Shown here one piece after another: positions 41,534-51,062 of a stretch of 64,000 bases of DNA. This stretch comes from G965220825 sp965220825. Its GTDB lineage: Bacteria; Pseudomonadota; Alphaproteobacteria; UBA828. Every line of letters starts with the position of its first letter. Within the stretch, counting starts at the first letter, position 1. A model generated the notes under the pieces. It had not been told where the DNA came from. It made no database searches and saw nothing but the letters and a program-made list of their open reading frames with translations. Location of the stretch: positions 2,418,001-2,482,000 of the forward strand of contig OZ244839.1 in NCBI GenBank assembly GCA_965220825.1. Direction: 5' to 3'. The translations under genes were made by a program, and so were the position numbers.

Positions 41534-43399
41534 TCAGGCGCGAAGGAGGGGCGCGCGCGCCATATTGCCGGCGGCCGAGGGGTCGCGCCGCTGAACCTCG
41601 CGCAGGATGTCGCGGGCGATGGGTGCCGCGACGGTGCCGCCGCTGCCGCCATGCTCCACGATCACGGCGATCCCGTAGCGCGGCGCCTCGACCGGCGCAT
41701 AGGCGACGAAGAGCGCGTGGTCGCGCTCGTCCCAGGGGCGGTCCTCGTTCTTGCGCACGCCCGCGATGCGCTCCCGCTGGGTGATGCGGCGCACCTGGGC
41801 GCTGCCGGTCTTGCCGCACATGGCGAAGGCGGATTCCGCGATGCGCGCGCCATAAGCGGTACCGCGCTGGTCGTTGACGACGCGGCGCATCCCCTCGCGC
41901 ACGATGTCGAGATGGGCCGGCGACAGCTGCATGGAAGGGAACGTCTGCCTCATGGGCAGGGGCTCGTCTCCGCCGACCGCACCGCGCAGGATGTGAGGCC
42001 GGACGGCGATCCCGCCATTGGCGATACGGGCGCTCATCACCGCAAGCTGGAGCGTGGTGGCCAACATGTATCCCTGGCCGATGCCCACAATCAGCGTTTC
42101 GCCGCCATGCCAGGGCTCGCCATGGCGTGCGAGCTTCCAGTCGCGCGTCGGGACGAGGCCCGGTTTCTCGCCCGGGAGCTCGATGCCGAGCCGCGCGCCG
42201 AGGCCGAAACGAGCCGCCATGGCGGCGATCCGGTCGATGCCTATACGCTTCGCGAGTTCGTAGAAATAGACATCGCAGGATTCCGAGAGTCCGCGGGCCA
42301 TGGAGACCCAGCCATGGCCGTCCCGCTGCCAGCAATGAAAGCGCCGCGTGCCGAGTTCCAGATGGCCGCGGCACAAGAACCGCTCGTCGCCGTTCGCCAA
42401 CCCGCTTTCGAGCGCGGCCAGGGCCACGACCATCTTGAAGGTGGAGCCCGGCGGGTACTGGCCGGCGATGGGCTTGTTGTTGAGCGGCGTGCGGGGGTGG
42501 GTCGAGAGCGTTCGCCACTCCTCGCCGGAGAGCCCCACAACAAAGCGGTTGGGGTCGTAGCTCGGTGTCGAGGTAAGCGCGAGTACGTCGCCGGAGTGGA
42601 TGTCGATCACGGCGGCGGAGCCGCTTTGTCCGCGGAAGCGCGCGGCAGCATATTGCTGAAGCCCGGCATCCACCGTCAACCGGTGGTCGGCGCCGGGCTC
42701 GCTTTCCTTCCGGGAGAGCTCCCGGATGACGCGGCCATAGGCGTTTACCTCCACCTGCCGGGTGCCCGCCTTTCCACGGAGGGAATTCTCCAGCGTCTTT
42801 TCCGAGCCGCTCTTTCCGACCCGGAAGCCCGGCAGCATGAGGACCGGATCCTCCTTCGCATCGTCCTCGTCGACGGCTCCCACATAGCCCACGATATGGG
42901 CGGTGTCCGCACCGAACGCATAGAGGCGTCGCTGGCCCACGTCGATGGTGACGCCCGGCAGGTCGGGTGCGTTGACCTCGATGCGCGAGACCTCTTCCCA
43001 GCTGAGGTTCTCGCGGACGGTGACGGGCACGAAGCTCCGCTGGCGTGCGGCCTCCCGCATGATACGCTCGCGGTCCCGCTCCCCCAGTGCCACCAGCGCG
43101 CCGATCCGGTCGAGGGCGGAGTCCAGATCCGGCGCCGCCTCGGGACGGAGCATCAGCCGGTAGTTCAGGCGGTTTTCGGCGAGCGCGCGGCCGAAGCGGT
43201 CGAAGATGCGCCCCCGTGGCGGCGGCAGGAGCTGGACGTTGATGCGGTTCTCGTCCGCCAGCACCCGGTAGCGCTCGGATTCGACGACCTGGAGCTGGTA
43301 CATGCGCCCGGCGAGGCCCGCCATGAGCAGTGTCTGGAAGCCGCCCAGAAGGACGGCGCGACGGGTGAACAGCCGGGAGCGTCTGGCCTCGTCGCGCAT
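41534..43399 (-). CDS. mrdA: Penicillin-binding protein 2 (elongasome transpeptidase)
   Basis: Transpeptidase that crosslinks peptidoglycan made by RodA. The 621-residue protein has an N-terminal anchor (AVLLGGFQTLLMAGLAGRMYQLQV), a pedestal domain and the transpeptidase domain with catalytic serine in GSTFKMVVALAAL (SxxK), SCDVYFYEL (SxN-type SCD) and KTGSAQV. ATG 43399 gives a normal N-terminus; an upstream TTG at 43453 in frame is less likely. mreD ends one base upstream (TGACATG). Confidence 0.96.
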   Translation of the reverse strand: MRDEARRSRLFTRRAVLLGGFQTLLMAGLAGRMYQLQVVESERYRVLADENRINVQLLPPPRGRIFDRFGRALAENRLNYRLMLRPEAAPDLDSALDRIGALVALGERDRERIMREAARQRSFVPVTVRENLSWEEVSRIEVNAPDLPGVTIDVGQRRLYAFGADTAHIVGYVGAVDEDDAKEDPVLMLPGFRVGKSGSEKTLENSLRGKAGTRQVEVNAYGRVIRELSRKESEPGADHRLTVDAGLQQYAAARFRGQSGSAAVIDIHSGDVLALTSTPSYDPNRFVVGLSGEEWRTLSTHPRTPLNNKPIAGQYPPGSTFKMVVALAALESGLANGDERFLCRGHLELGTRRFHCWQRDGHGWVSMARGLSESCDVYFYELAKRIGIDRIAAMAARFGLGARLGIELPGEKPGLVPTRDWKLARHGEPWHGGETLIVGIGQGYMLATTLQLAVMSARIANGGIAVRPHILRGAVGGDEPLPMRQTFPSMQLSPAHLDIVREGMRRVVNDQRGTAYGARIAESAFAMCGKTGSAQVRRITQRERIAGVRKNEDRPWDERDHALFVAYAPVEAPRYGIAVIVEHGGSGGTVAAPIARDILREVQRRDPSAAGNMARAPLLRA

Positions 43400-43400
43400 G

Positions 43401-43919
43401 TCAGCGGGACCGCGCCTCCGCAGCCGCGCGAAGGCCGCCGAAGAGCACCGCAAGGACCGGGAAGAGCAGTATGGTGAGGGCGCACTGCATGACGATGGGA
43501 AGAGGCGGTACGACGGTGCCGAAACAGGCCGAACTCAGGGCCCAACTCCCGAAGCCCACCACCGGCATGACCATGGAAAAGCCCAACCAGATGATGAAAA
43601 ACGGCCTGGGCCGGAAGAAGTTCCGCTGGTGGGCGATCACGCCCTGGACGGCGAGCAGGAGGAGGGCGGTCATCCCCGGCGGTGTGCCCGTCAGCAAGTC
43701 CTGGAGCAAGCCCAGAAAGAACGTCGCGGCATAGGGCAGACGGTCGGGCCGGTAGATCGTCCAGTAGAAGACCGCGATGACGGCGAGCGCCGGCGTAACT
43801 TCGGCGAAGGCCGGAAGCTGCCAGGGCAGTGCCGAGGCGAGGATCAGCAGCAGGGTGACGAAGCCCGGCAGCAGGCCGTGCAGGACGCGTTCCGCCGCGT
43901 GCACGCGGGAGAGGTTCAT
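43401..43919 (-). CDS. mreD: Rod-shape-determining membrane protein MreD
   Basis: Integral membrane part of the elongasome, 172 residues with about five to six hydrophobic segments (LPGFVTLLLILASALPWQLPAF, LAVIAVFYWTIYRPDRLPYAATFFLGLLQDLLTGTPPG, VMPVVGFGSWALSS). The PDRLPYAATFFLGLLQDLLTG stretch is the usual MreD landmark. ATG overlaps the mreC stop by four bases (43916-43919). Confidence 0.93.
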   Translation of the reverse strand: MNLSRVHAAERVLHGLLPGFVTLLLILASALPWQLPAFAEVTPALAVIAVFYWTIYRPDRLPYAATFFLGLLQDLLTGTPPGMTALLLLAVQGVIAHQRNFFRPRPFFIIWLGFSMVMPVVGFGSWALSSACFGTVVPPLPIVMQCALTILLFPVLAVLFGGLRAAAEARSR

Positions 43920-44797
43920 CGCAGGCTCGCTTCACGCCCCGCGCGGCGGGTCTCGGGCAGGATTCCGGGAACCGCGTAATCGAGAACGGTCACATGCTCG
44001 AGCCGGTCCCAGGTCGCGAAGGGGAGGATCTCGATCCGTCCCTCGGCGATGGATGCGACGACGCCGACGGCGAGCGCGGGCGGAAACATGCCGCCGGCGC
44101 CGGAGGTGACGACCCTGTCGCCGGGCTCGATGCGCGAGTCGTCGCCGGCGAAGGCGAGATAGGGGCGCGGGCCGTTGTCGCCCTTCAGGATGGCACGGTC
44201 GCGGCTCGCCGGTACCACCACCGGAACCCGCGAGTTTAGGTCCGTGAGCAGCAGGATGCGGGCGGTGTGCCGACCTGCCTCCTGTACGCGTCCCACCAGC
44301 CCCTCATGGTTGATCACGGCCTGCCCCTTGCGCACGCCGTTCTTGCGGCCCGCGTCGACAAGCACCGTCCGGACGAACGGTCCGGCGGAATCCCCGATCA
44401 CCCGCGCCGAGACGAAGCGCGCCCGCGGGTCCGGCACCATCCGCAACAGGCTGCGAAGCGCTTCGTTCTCACGGGCCAGGCGCTGCGCCTCCATCTGCCA
44501 TTGGTGGAGCCGGTCATTCTCTTTCTGCAGCTGTGCGTTCCGTGTGTGCGCACCCAGCATGTCGTCGAGTTCGTCCACGCCGGACGCCACGACGGCGGCG
44601 GGATGGGAAAAGAAGCCCAGCACGGGGCCGACCGCGTCGGAGACGGCGGTACGCAGGGTTTCGCCCACCCGCGGTTCCGCCTGGCTCAGAATCATGAGGG
44701 TCAGCGCCGCGAGCGCCAGCAGGGCAAGGGCGTAGCGCCGGACAAGAGCCCGGCCCGGCACCGCCAGAACGAGGAGACGCTCGGGGCCGAATTTCAC
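43916..44797 (-). CDS. mreC: Rod-shape-determining protein MreC
   Basis: Periplasmic scaffold that activates PBP2. The 293-residue protein has one N-terminal membrane helix (ALALLALAALTLMIL), a coiled coil at about 80-115 (NAQLQKENDRLHQWQMEAQRL) and the two beta domains with VDAGRKNGVRKGQAVINHEGLVGRV and GAGGMFPPALAVG. The GTG start at 44797 is preceded by GGAGA nine bases upstream. It follows mreB by 59 bases. Confidence 0.94.
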   Translation of the reverse strand: MKFGPERLLVLAVPGRALVRRYALALLALAALTLMILSQAEPRVGETLRTAVSDAVGPVLGFFSHPAAVVASGVDELDDMLGAHTRNAQLQKENDRLHQWQMEAQRLARENEALRSLLRMVPDPRARFVSARVIGDSAGPFVRTVLVDAGRKNGVRKGQAVINHEGLVGRVQEAGRHTARILLLTDLNSRVPVVVPASRDRAILKGDNGPRPYLAFAGDDSRIEPGDRVVTSGAGGMFPPALAVGVVASIAEGRIEILPFATWDRLEHVTVLDYAVPGILPETRRAGREASLR

Positions 44798-44856
44798 GCG
44801 GGCATTTCTCCGGCGTGCAGTGAGTCCCCCCGGGGTCGGCTCGATCCCGCCCCGCC

Positions 44857-45897
44857 CTAATAGGCTTCGCGGAGGGCGTTCTTCAGGGTTTTCATCTCTT
44901 CGAGACACCGGCCGGTGCCAAGCACCACGCAGCGGAGCGGATCGTCCGCGATGGAGACGGGCAGCCCCGTCGCATGGCGCAGCACATAGTCCAGATTGCC
45001 GAGTAGCGCACCGCCGCCGGTCAGCATGATTCCCTTGTCCACGATGTCGGCGGCGAGCTCGGGCGCGGTGTTCTCGAGGCCCACCTTGACCGCGTCGATA
45101 ATGGCGCCCACCGGCTCGGCGAGGCCTTCGGCGATCTGGCGCTTGGAAATGACGATCTCCTTGGGCACGCCGTTCATCAGGTCGCGGCCCTTGACCGTGA
45201 GCGTCTTCCCTTCGCCGTCCTCCGGCGGACATGCCGACCCCACGCTCTGTTTGATGCGTTCCGCGCTGGCTTCGCCCAGCAGCAGGTTATGCTTGCGGCG
45301 CACATAGGCGATGATGCTTTCATCCATCTTGTCGCCGCCGACGCGGACGGAGCGCGAATAGACGATGCCGCCGAGGGAGAGCACGGCGACCTCGGTGGTG
45401 CCGCCGCCCACATCCACCACCATGGAGCCGGTCGGTGCCGTCACCGGCAGGTTCGCACCGATAGCGGCCGCCATGGGCTCTTCGATAAGGAACACCCGCC
45501 GCGCGCCGGCGCTTTCCGCCGATTCCTGGATGGCGCGCCGTTCGACCGCGGTGGAGCCCGAGGGCACGCAGACGACCACCTGTGGGCTCGCGAAGCTCCG
45601 CCGGTTGTGCACCTTGCGGATGAAGTGCTTGATCATCTCCTCGGCGACTTCGAAGTCGGCGATGACTCCGTCCCGCAAGGGGCGGATCGCCTCGATATTG
45701 CCCGGCGTTCGCCCGAGCATCTGCTTCGCCTCGTCGCCCACCGCGAGCACCTGCTTCTTGCCCTTCCAGGTGGTCAGCGCCACCACCGAAGGCTCGTCGA
45801 GAACGATCCCGCGGGACTTCACATAGACCAGCGTGTTCGCCGTCCCCAGGTCGATCGCCATGTCGGCGGACATGAATCCGGTCAGCTTCGAGAACAT
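44857..45897 (-). CDS. mreB: Rod-shape actin homologue MreB
   Basis: Actin-like protein that organises lateral wall synthesis. The 346-residue sequence has the phosphate loops MAIDLGTANTLVYV and VVDVGGGTTEVAV, the connecting GEQAKQML-type GDEAKQMLGRTP, and adenosine site IMLTGGGALL. An N-terminal amphipathic stretch (MFSKLTGFMSA) may touch the membrane. ATG 45897 is standard; 10 extra in-frame residues upstream are not conserved. First gene of mreBCD-mrdA-rodA. Confidence 0.97.
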   Translation of the reverse strand: MFSKLTGFMSADMAIDLGTANTLVYVKSRGIVLDEPSVVALTTWKGKKQVLAVGDEAKQMLGRTPGNIEAIRPLRDGVIADFEVAEEMIKHFIRKVHNRRSFASPQVVVCVPSGSTAVERRAIQESAESAGARRVFLIEEPMAAAIGANLPVTAPTGSMVVDVGGGTTEVAVLSLGGIVYSRSVRVGGDKMDESIIAYVRRKHNLLLGEASAERIKQSVGSACPPEDGEGKTLTVKGRDLMNGVPKEIVISKRQIAEGLAEPVGAIIDAVKVGLENTAPELAADIVDKGIMLTGGGALLGNLDYVLRHATGLPVSIADDPLRCVVLGTGRCLEEMKTLKNALREAY

Positions 45898-45979
45898 GCG
45901 CCTCTTCTCCCCAAAATGCCGGCGCATTCGCCGCCGGGTGCCGTTTCCCGGCCCGGCCGGCGGCGCCGTGCTTTGCCGT

Positions 45980-47530
45980 TCATGCGCTGAGCGCCTCCGG
46001 CGCCGTCTTCTCCCGTTTGAGCAGGAGCTTGTTCAACGCATGCACATAGGCGAGCGCGGAGGCGACGATGGTGTCGATATGTGCGCTCTGCCCGTTCACC
46101 GTCCGCCCGTTCTCCTCCAGCCGCACGCTCACCTCGGCCTGGGCGTCCGTGCCTTCCGTCACGGCGTGGACCTGGTAGAGCTGGAGCTTGGCCTCGTGCG
46201 GATAGATCGCCTTGATGGCGTTGAAGGTCGCGTCCACCGGGCCGTTGCCCGTGGCCCGCGCCTCGCTCTCCTCCCCGTCGACGGAGAGTGCGAGAGTCGC
46301 CTCCTGGGGGCCCGACGAGCCACAGGACACCGCGAGGGAGCGGAACTTGACGCGGTCGTTCGCGGCGGCGACCTCGGTATCCACCAAGGCCACGATGTCC
46401 TCGTCGAAGAGTTCCTTCTTGCGGTCCGCGAGGTCCTTGAAACGCTCGAAGGCCTCCCGGAGCGCGTTGTCGCCGAGATCCGCATAGCCGAGGCTTCTGA
46501 GCTTCTCGCGAAAGGCATGCCGTCCGGAATGCTTGCCCATGACCAGCGTGGACTGCACGAGACCCACCGATTCCGGCGTCATGATCTCGTAGGTCTGGGC
46601 GTCCTTGAGCACGCCGTCCTGATGGATTCCCGCCTCGTGGGAGAAGGCGTTGGCACCGACGATCGCCTTGTTGGGCTGCACCGCGAAGCCGGTGACCGCC
46701 GAGACCAGGCGCGAGGCCTGCATGATCCTGGTGGTGTCGATCCCGGTCTCGAAATCGAGCAGGTCCTTGCGGGTACGGAGCGCCATCACGATCTCTTCCA
46801 TCGCGGCGTTGCCGGCCCGTTCGCCGAGGCCGTTGACCGTACATTCCACCTGGCGCGCGCCGGCCTTCACCGCGGCCAGCGAGTTCGCAACGGCAAGGCC
46901 CAGGTCGTTGTGGCAATGTACCGAGAGGACGGCCTTGTCCATGTTCGGTACCCGCGCGAGCAGCATGGCGATGAGCGCGCCGAATTCCTCGGGCACGGCG
47001 TAGCCCACCGTGTCGGGAATGTTGATTGTCGCGGCGCCGGCCTTGATTGCCGATTCCACGCAGCGGCAGAGGAAGTCGTGCTCGGTTCGCGAGCCGTCCT
47101 CACAGGACCATTCCACATCGTCGGTGAAGCGCCGCGCATAGCTCACGCTGTCGATCACCGCGTCGTGGACCTCTTCCGGCTCCATCTGCAGCTTGACCCG
47201 CATATGGAGCGGGCTGGTGGAGATGAATGTGTGGATGCGCTTGGCCTTCGCCGGCGCAAGCGCCTCCGCGGCCCGGTCGATATCCCGCCTGGAGGCGCGC
47301 GCGAGGCCGCACACGGTGCTCTGGCGCACGATGCGCGCGACTTCGCGCACCGCCTCGAAGTCGCCGTTCGACGCGATGGGAAAGCCCGCCTCGATGACGT
47401 CGACCTTCATCTCCTCGAGGGTCTGGGCGATGCGGAGCTTCTCGTCGAGATTCATGGAGGCGCCGGGCGATTGCTCGCCGTCGCGCATGGTGGTGTCGAA
47501 AATACGGATCCTGTTGGGCATATCGGTCAT
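45980..47530 (-). CDS. leuA: 2-isopropylmalate synthase
   Basis: First committed enzyme of leucine synthesis: condenses acetyl-CoA with 2-ketoisovalerate. The 516-residue protein has RIFDTTMRDGEQSPGASM, the metal-binding HCHNDLGLAVANSLAAV and NGLGERAGNAAMEEIVMAL, and the C-terminal regulatory domain from about 390 that normally binds leucine. Length is standard for the long LeuA1 form. It lies just upstream of mreB on the same strand, with the PotBCD-like cluster upstream of it. Confidence 0.97.
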   Translation of the reverse strand: MTDMPNRIRIFDTTMRDGEQSPGASMNLDEKLRIAQTLEEMKVDVIEAGFPIASNGDFEAVREVARIVRQSTVCGLARASRRDIDRAAEALAPAKAKRIHTFISTSPLHMRVKLQMEPEEVHDAVIDSVSYARRFTDDVEWSCEDGSRTEHDFLCRCVESAIKAGAATINIPDTVGYAVPEEFGALIAMLLARVPNMDKAVLSVHCHNDLGLAVANSLAAVKAGARQVECTVNGLGERAGNAAMEEIVMALRTRKDLLDFETGIDTTRIMQASRLVSAVTGFAVQPNKAIVGANAFSHEAGIHQDGVLKDAQTYEIMTPESVGLVQSTLVMGKHSGRHAFREKLRSLGYADLGDNALREAFERFKDLADRKKELFDEDIVALVDTEVAAANDRVKFRSLAVSCGSSGPQEATLALSVDGEESEARATGNGPVDATFNAIKAIYPHEAKLQLYQVHAVTEGTDAQAEVSVRLEENGRTVNGQSAHIDTIVASALAYVHALNKLLLKREKTAPEALSA

Positions 47531-47808
47531 GGCGGGGTCCTTATCCGCGAGGTGCTGCGACGAAGCCTGGTTTCCCCTGCACGGCGACCGGTCGGGCGCG
47601 CCGTTCAGGGGCGGCTAAGTCGCGGCCAGGACCGTGCGCCGCGGCGCGCGCGCCGCGGCGGCGCGCCGTTCCGCCCGGAAATCCCCATACGCGCAATCAT
47701 CGGACCCTCGATCCCGCTCGCGGGCGCGAGGCCGGCAAGCCTCATTTCCGCCCGGTTTGGCCCAGCGGCAATTTTATGTGCGCAACGACCGGAAAAGCAA
47801 CGGAAATG
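47531..47808 (-). promoter_or_regulatory. leuA upstream gap with a 24-base perfect palindrome
   Basis: This 278-base gap contains no convincing gene. At 47637-47660 it holds a perfect palindrome made only of G and C. It could form a very stable hairpin in the leuA leader RNA or act as a protein site. The leader shows no obvious leucine-rich short peptide, so classical attenuation is not supported. Confidence 0.4.
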
Positions 47809-48666
47809 TCAAGCCCGGGGGCCCGAAATGCGCTGGCCCTTGCGGCGGCGGCGCTGGATCATGGCGATGGCGCCGAGCGAGACCGCGATAATGAAAAACG
47901 AGATACCCGTCGTCACCGTGCCCAGCGCATAGAGAGCCGGCGACGTGACATTGGTCGTCATGCTCCAGATCTCCAGCGGCAGGGTGTTGCGCGCCCCCAC
48001 GGTGAACGTGCTGCGCGGAAACTCGTCGTAGGAGAGGGTGAAACCGAAGAGCGCGACCGCGATGATGCCCGGCAGCAGGATCGGAATCACCACGAAACGG
48101 AGCGCTTGGACCTTGCTGGCACCAAGGTCCCCCGCCGCCTCCTCGATGCGGGGATCGAAGCGGCTCAGAACGGCGAACATGATCAGGAGTCCGAAAGGGA
48201 GCGTCCAGGTGAGGTGGGCGCCGAGGGCCGAGGAGTACCAGTGGGCGTTCCAGCCCAGAAGCTGGAGCAGAAGCGTGATGCCGACGCCCAGCACGAGCCC
48301 GGGGACCACGAGACTCCCGATCGCCGCGTAGAAGATCACCGACCCGCCGACGAAGCGGCGGCGGAAGCAGAGACCCGCGGCCACCGAGAGCGCGACGGTG
48401 ACCGCGAGGATCACGAGCGCCAGCGGCAGTGAACGCGCGAAGGCGCCGCCCACGTCGCCGGTGCGCGCCTGGCCGAAGAGCGCCTCGAACCAGTGGAGCG
48501 AGACGCCCTGCATGGGGAATACGAGAGACGCGTTGGGCCCCTGGAAGGAGAGGATGTAGATGCAGGCCATGGGGCCGTAGAGAAACAGCACGAAGAAGGC
48601 GAAGAACGCCGCGAGCGGATAGAAGCTCCTGGGTCGCCGGGCGCCTCCGTCGCGCGTCGCCACCAC
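47809..48666 (-). CDS. ABC transporter permease, PotC-like
   Basis: A 285-residue inner-membrane permease with about six segments and the coupling motif EEAAGDLGASKVQALRFVVIPILLPGI. This resembles the second permease of spermidine/putrescine and related importers. The GTG start is used (two tandem GTG codons at 48664-48666 and 48661-48663). It follows the PotB-like gene by seven bases. No ATPase gene is linked; the transported compound is unknown. Confidence 0.88.
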   Translation of the reverse strand: MVATRDGGARRPRSFYPLAAFFAFFVLFLYGPMACIYILSFQGPNASLVFPMQGVSLHWFEALFGQARTGDVGGAFARSLPLALVILAVTVALSVAAGLCFRRRFVGGSVIFYAAIGSLVVPGLVLGVGITLLLQLLGWNAHWYSSALGAHLTWTLPFGLLIMFAVLSRFDPRIEEAAGDLGASKVQALRFVVIPILLPGIIAVALFGFTLSYDEFPRSTFTVGARNTLPLEIWSMTTNVTSPALYALGTVTTGISFFIIAVSLGAIAMIQRRRRKGQRISGPRA

Positions 48667-48673
48667 GCCCTCC

Positions 48674-49621
48674 CTAGCCCGCGAGTTCCTTGCGGATGTC
48701 GACCACCCGCAGGACGCCCATCACCATGAACACCACGACCAGGAGCAGAACCACCGAGCTTGCCGCGGCCGAGGGGTAGAGCAGCACGTTGATGTCCTCG
48801 AAGATCGCCGAGACGACCGAGGCGCTCTGACCGCCGCTCATGACCTTGACCACGAAGAAATCCCCCATCACCAGCACGATGACGAAGACGGAGCCGAGCG
48901 CGATTCCGCTGCGGGAGAGGGGCACGATCACTTCCCAGACGATGCGCAACGGGCCGGCACCGGCATCGCGCGCCGCCTCGATCAGCGCGCGGTCGATACG
49001 CGCCATGGAGTTGAAGATCGGGACGATCATGAAGAGCGTGAAGAGGTGGACATAGCTCACCACCACGGAGAAGTCCGAGAACAGCAGCCAGTCGATGGGC
49101 TCGTCCGCAATGCCGAGCGCCATCACCGCCTGGTTGATCAGCCCCTGCTTCCCGAGCAGCGGAATCCACGAAATCATGCGGATGATGTTCGAAGTCCAGA
49201 ACGGGACCGTGCAGAGCAGGAAGAGGCCGATGGCGATGAGCAGGGAGCGCACGTGAAACACCAGGAAGTAGGCGATGGTGAAGCCCACCAGAAGCGTGAT
49301 CGCCCACACGATCGCCGCGAATTTGAGCGTGCCGAGATAGAGCCAGAGCGTGTTCCAGGTGGTGAAGAGTTCGATATAGCTCTCCGGCGACAGCGCGGCG
49401 CGCATGCCGAAGATCATGTCGCTCTCGAAGAAGCTTACCGCGAGCAGCGTACCCAGCGGCACGAGGAAGAAGATCAGGAGCACCAGGCCGAACGGCCCGA
49501 TCTGGAGGAGCGAGCTGCGCGCCGCCGCGGCCTTCGCCGCCGCCTCGCGGGCGGGCAGGCTCGCTCGCGGCGGCGCGGCGGAACCGCCCGAAGCCGGCCC
49601 CGCCGCGCCCGATGCGGACAT
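48674..49621 (-). CDS. ABC transporter permease, PotB-like
   Basis: A 315-residue inner-membrane permease. After a 40-residue Ala/Ser-rich N-terminus it has about six segments (FGLVLLIFFLVPLGTLLAV first) and the coupling motif EAARDAGAGPLRIVWEVIVPLSRSGI. FWTSNIIRMISWIPLLG is a typical PotB landmark. It lies between the binding-protein gene and the PotC-like gene, all on the same strand with short gaps. Confidence 0.88.
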   Translation of the reverse strand: MSASGAAGPASGGSAAPPRASLPAREAAAKAAAARSSLLQIGPFGLVLLIFFLVPLGTLLAVSFFESDMIFGMRAALSPESYIELFTTWNTLWLYLGTLKFAAIVWAITLLVGFTIAYFLVFHVRSLLIAIGLFLLCTVPFWTSNIIRMISWIPLLGKQGLINQAVMALGIADEPIDWLLFSDFSVVVSYVHLFTLFMIVPIFNSMARIDRALIEAARDAGAGPLRIVWEVIVPLSRSGIALGSVFVIVLVMGDFFVVKVMSGGQSASVVSAIFEDINVLLYPSAAASSVVLLLVVVFMVMGVLRVVDIRKELAG

Positions 49622-49656
49622 CCCGGAAGGCGCCCTTCAGGAACGGCGCCGCGGCA

Positions 49657-50949
49657 CTACGCCGTCTGCAGTTCCGTCCACTTCTTGAGCAGGAACTGGT
49701 GGTTGTCCATCAGCGTGTTCCAGCACGCCATGTTGCCGAAGCGATCGGAGAACGACCCGCCGTCCCGCACATGGCCGGCTTTCTCCATGGCGTTGCCATA
49801 GGGATCGTTGATGGTGTCCGCCGCAGGCTTGCCCTCGTACCAGTAATCCCACTCGAAGGGCTCCATGAAGCTCCTGGCGGTGTCCGCGACGCCCAGATAG
49901 TAGCCCTGCTTGGCGATGAAGGCCCCCATCCAGCCGTCGTAGTACCAGTTGAGATAGTCGTAGGCCGCGCCGAGCTTCTTGCCCTCCAGATGGCGCATGA
50001 GGCTGAGCCCGTTGCCCCAGCCGCGATAGCCCTCGGCGAGCGGCTGGTAGATGCAGGGCACGCCCTGGGCGCGCACGGCGGTGACGGCGGGCGACCACAT
50101 GGACTGGATCACCACCTCGCCCGACGTCATGAGCTGGACCGACTGGTCGAAGGTGCCCCACATGGCGCGCCAGTGGCCCTTCTTCTTGAGCTCGATGAGC
50201 CGGTCCACGGTCATCGAGATCTCGTCCTTGGTCATGTTGCCCTTGTCGGCATAGGTGTATTCGCCGGTGGACTCGATGGCCATGGCCGCGTCCATGATCA
50301 TGATGGGCGGGATGTCCATGCCCGCCGCCCGGCCGTTGAACTCGTCGTTGAAGAGCTCGTGCCAGTTGGCGATCGGGCGTCCGATCGCTTCCGGCTGGAT
50401 GCCGAGCGTGTCCGCGTTGAAGACGCCGGGCGCCATGGTGGCGTGGTCGGTGACCCCGTCGGCGATCGCCGTCGCGTCGCCGTCGCTGAAATACATCACC
50501 TCGAAGGGCGAGACGCCCTGGCGGGAGATCTGCTTGCCGTCCAGCATGCCCTCCCTGTAGATCGGCGTCACCTTGTCCCAATTGACGATCCGGCTCGGAT
50601 CCACCGCCTGGTAGACCCCGCGCGGCACGGTGACGACCCGCATCCAGAGCTCGATGTCGGCGACGTCGATGGAATCCGACTGCGTGGTGAGCCGGTTCAG
50701 CATGCCCGCATGGTCGGTGACCGCCATCTCGACGGTAAAGGGGAGGTCCTGGGTCGCGCGCTCGGCGATCTGGATAATGGTCGAGTAGGACATCCCCGAA
50801 TGGTTGAGCACGATGTCCTTGGTGTCCTGTGCCCACACCGTCGGGAAGCCGCCGGTGAACGCCGCCGCGGCGCCCGCGCCGGCGAGGCCCGCCGAGCCCT
50901 TGAGCAGCGCGCGCCGGCTGAGCCCGCGCCCGGTGGATTTTCCAGCCAT
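49657..50949 (-). CDS. ABC transporter substrate-binding protein, PotD-like, Tat-exported
   Basis: A 430-residue periplasmic binding protein. The N-terminus has a Tat signal (SRRALLK at 11-17, then SAGLAGAGAAAAFTGG), so it is probably exported folded. The mature part is a type II binding protein; the later GEVVIQSMWSPAVTAVRAQG and LNWYYDGWMGAFIAKQGYY are like polyamine/opine-type proteins, but the ligand is not clear. It starts the three-gene transporter set 113 bases downstream of ilvC. ATG 50949 gives the correct Tat start. Confidence 0.85.
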   Translation of the reverse strand: MAGKSTGRGLSRRALLKGSAGLAGAGAAAAFTGGFPTVWAQDTKDIVLNHSGMSYSTIIQIAERATQDLPFTVEMAVTDHAGMLNRLTTQSDSIDVADIELWMRVVTVPRGVYQAVDPSRIVNWDKVTPIYREGMLDGKQISRQGVSPFEVMYFSDGDATAIADGVTDHATMAPGVFNADTLGIQPEAIGRPIANWHELFNDEFNGRAAGMDIPPIMIMDAAMAIESTGEYTYADKGNMTKDEISMTVDRLIELKKKGHWRAMWGTFDQSVQLMTSGEVVIQSMWSPAVTAVRAQGVPCIYQPLAEGYRGWGNGLSLMRHLEGKKLGAAYDYLNWYYDGWMGAFIAKQGYYLGVADTARSFMEPFEWDYWYEGKPAADTINDPYGNAMEKAGHVRDGGSFSDRFGNMACWNTLMDNHQFLLKKWTELQTA

Positions 50950-51062
50950 GATGCAACCTCCGTTTCCAGCGTTTCGTTTCGGCGGACGCGGCGCACGCAT
51001 CTGCCGTCGGCCTCTCCGGTCTCCGGCGGCGCGCCCGCGCCGCGCAACAGCCCCCGATTGTC

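Noticed and set aside
49250..49260. CACGTGAAACA, the right half of a parS site
   Set aside because: The left half does not match and it lies within the PotB-like coding sequence; 11 of 16 bases is not enough.
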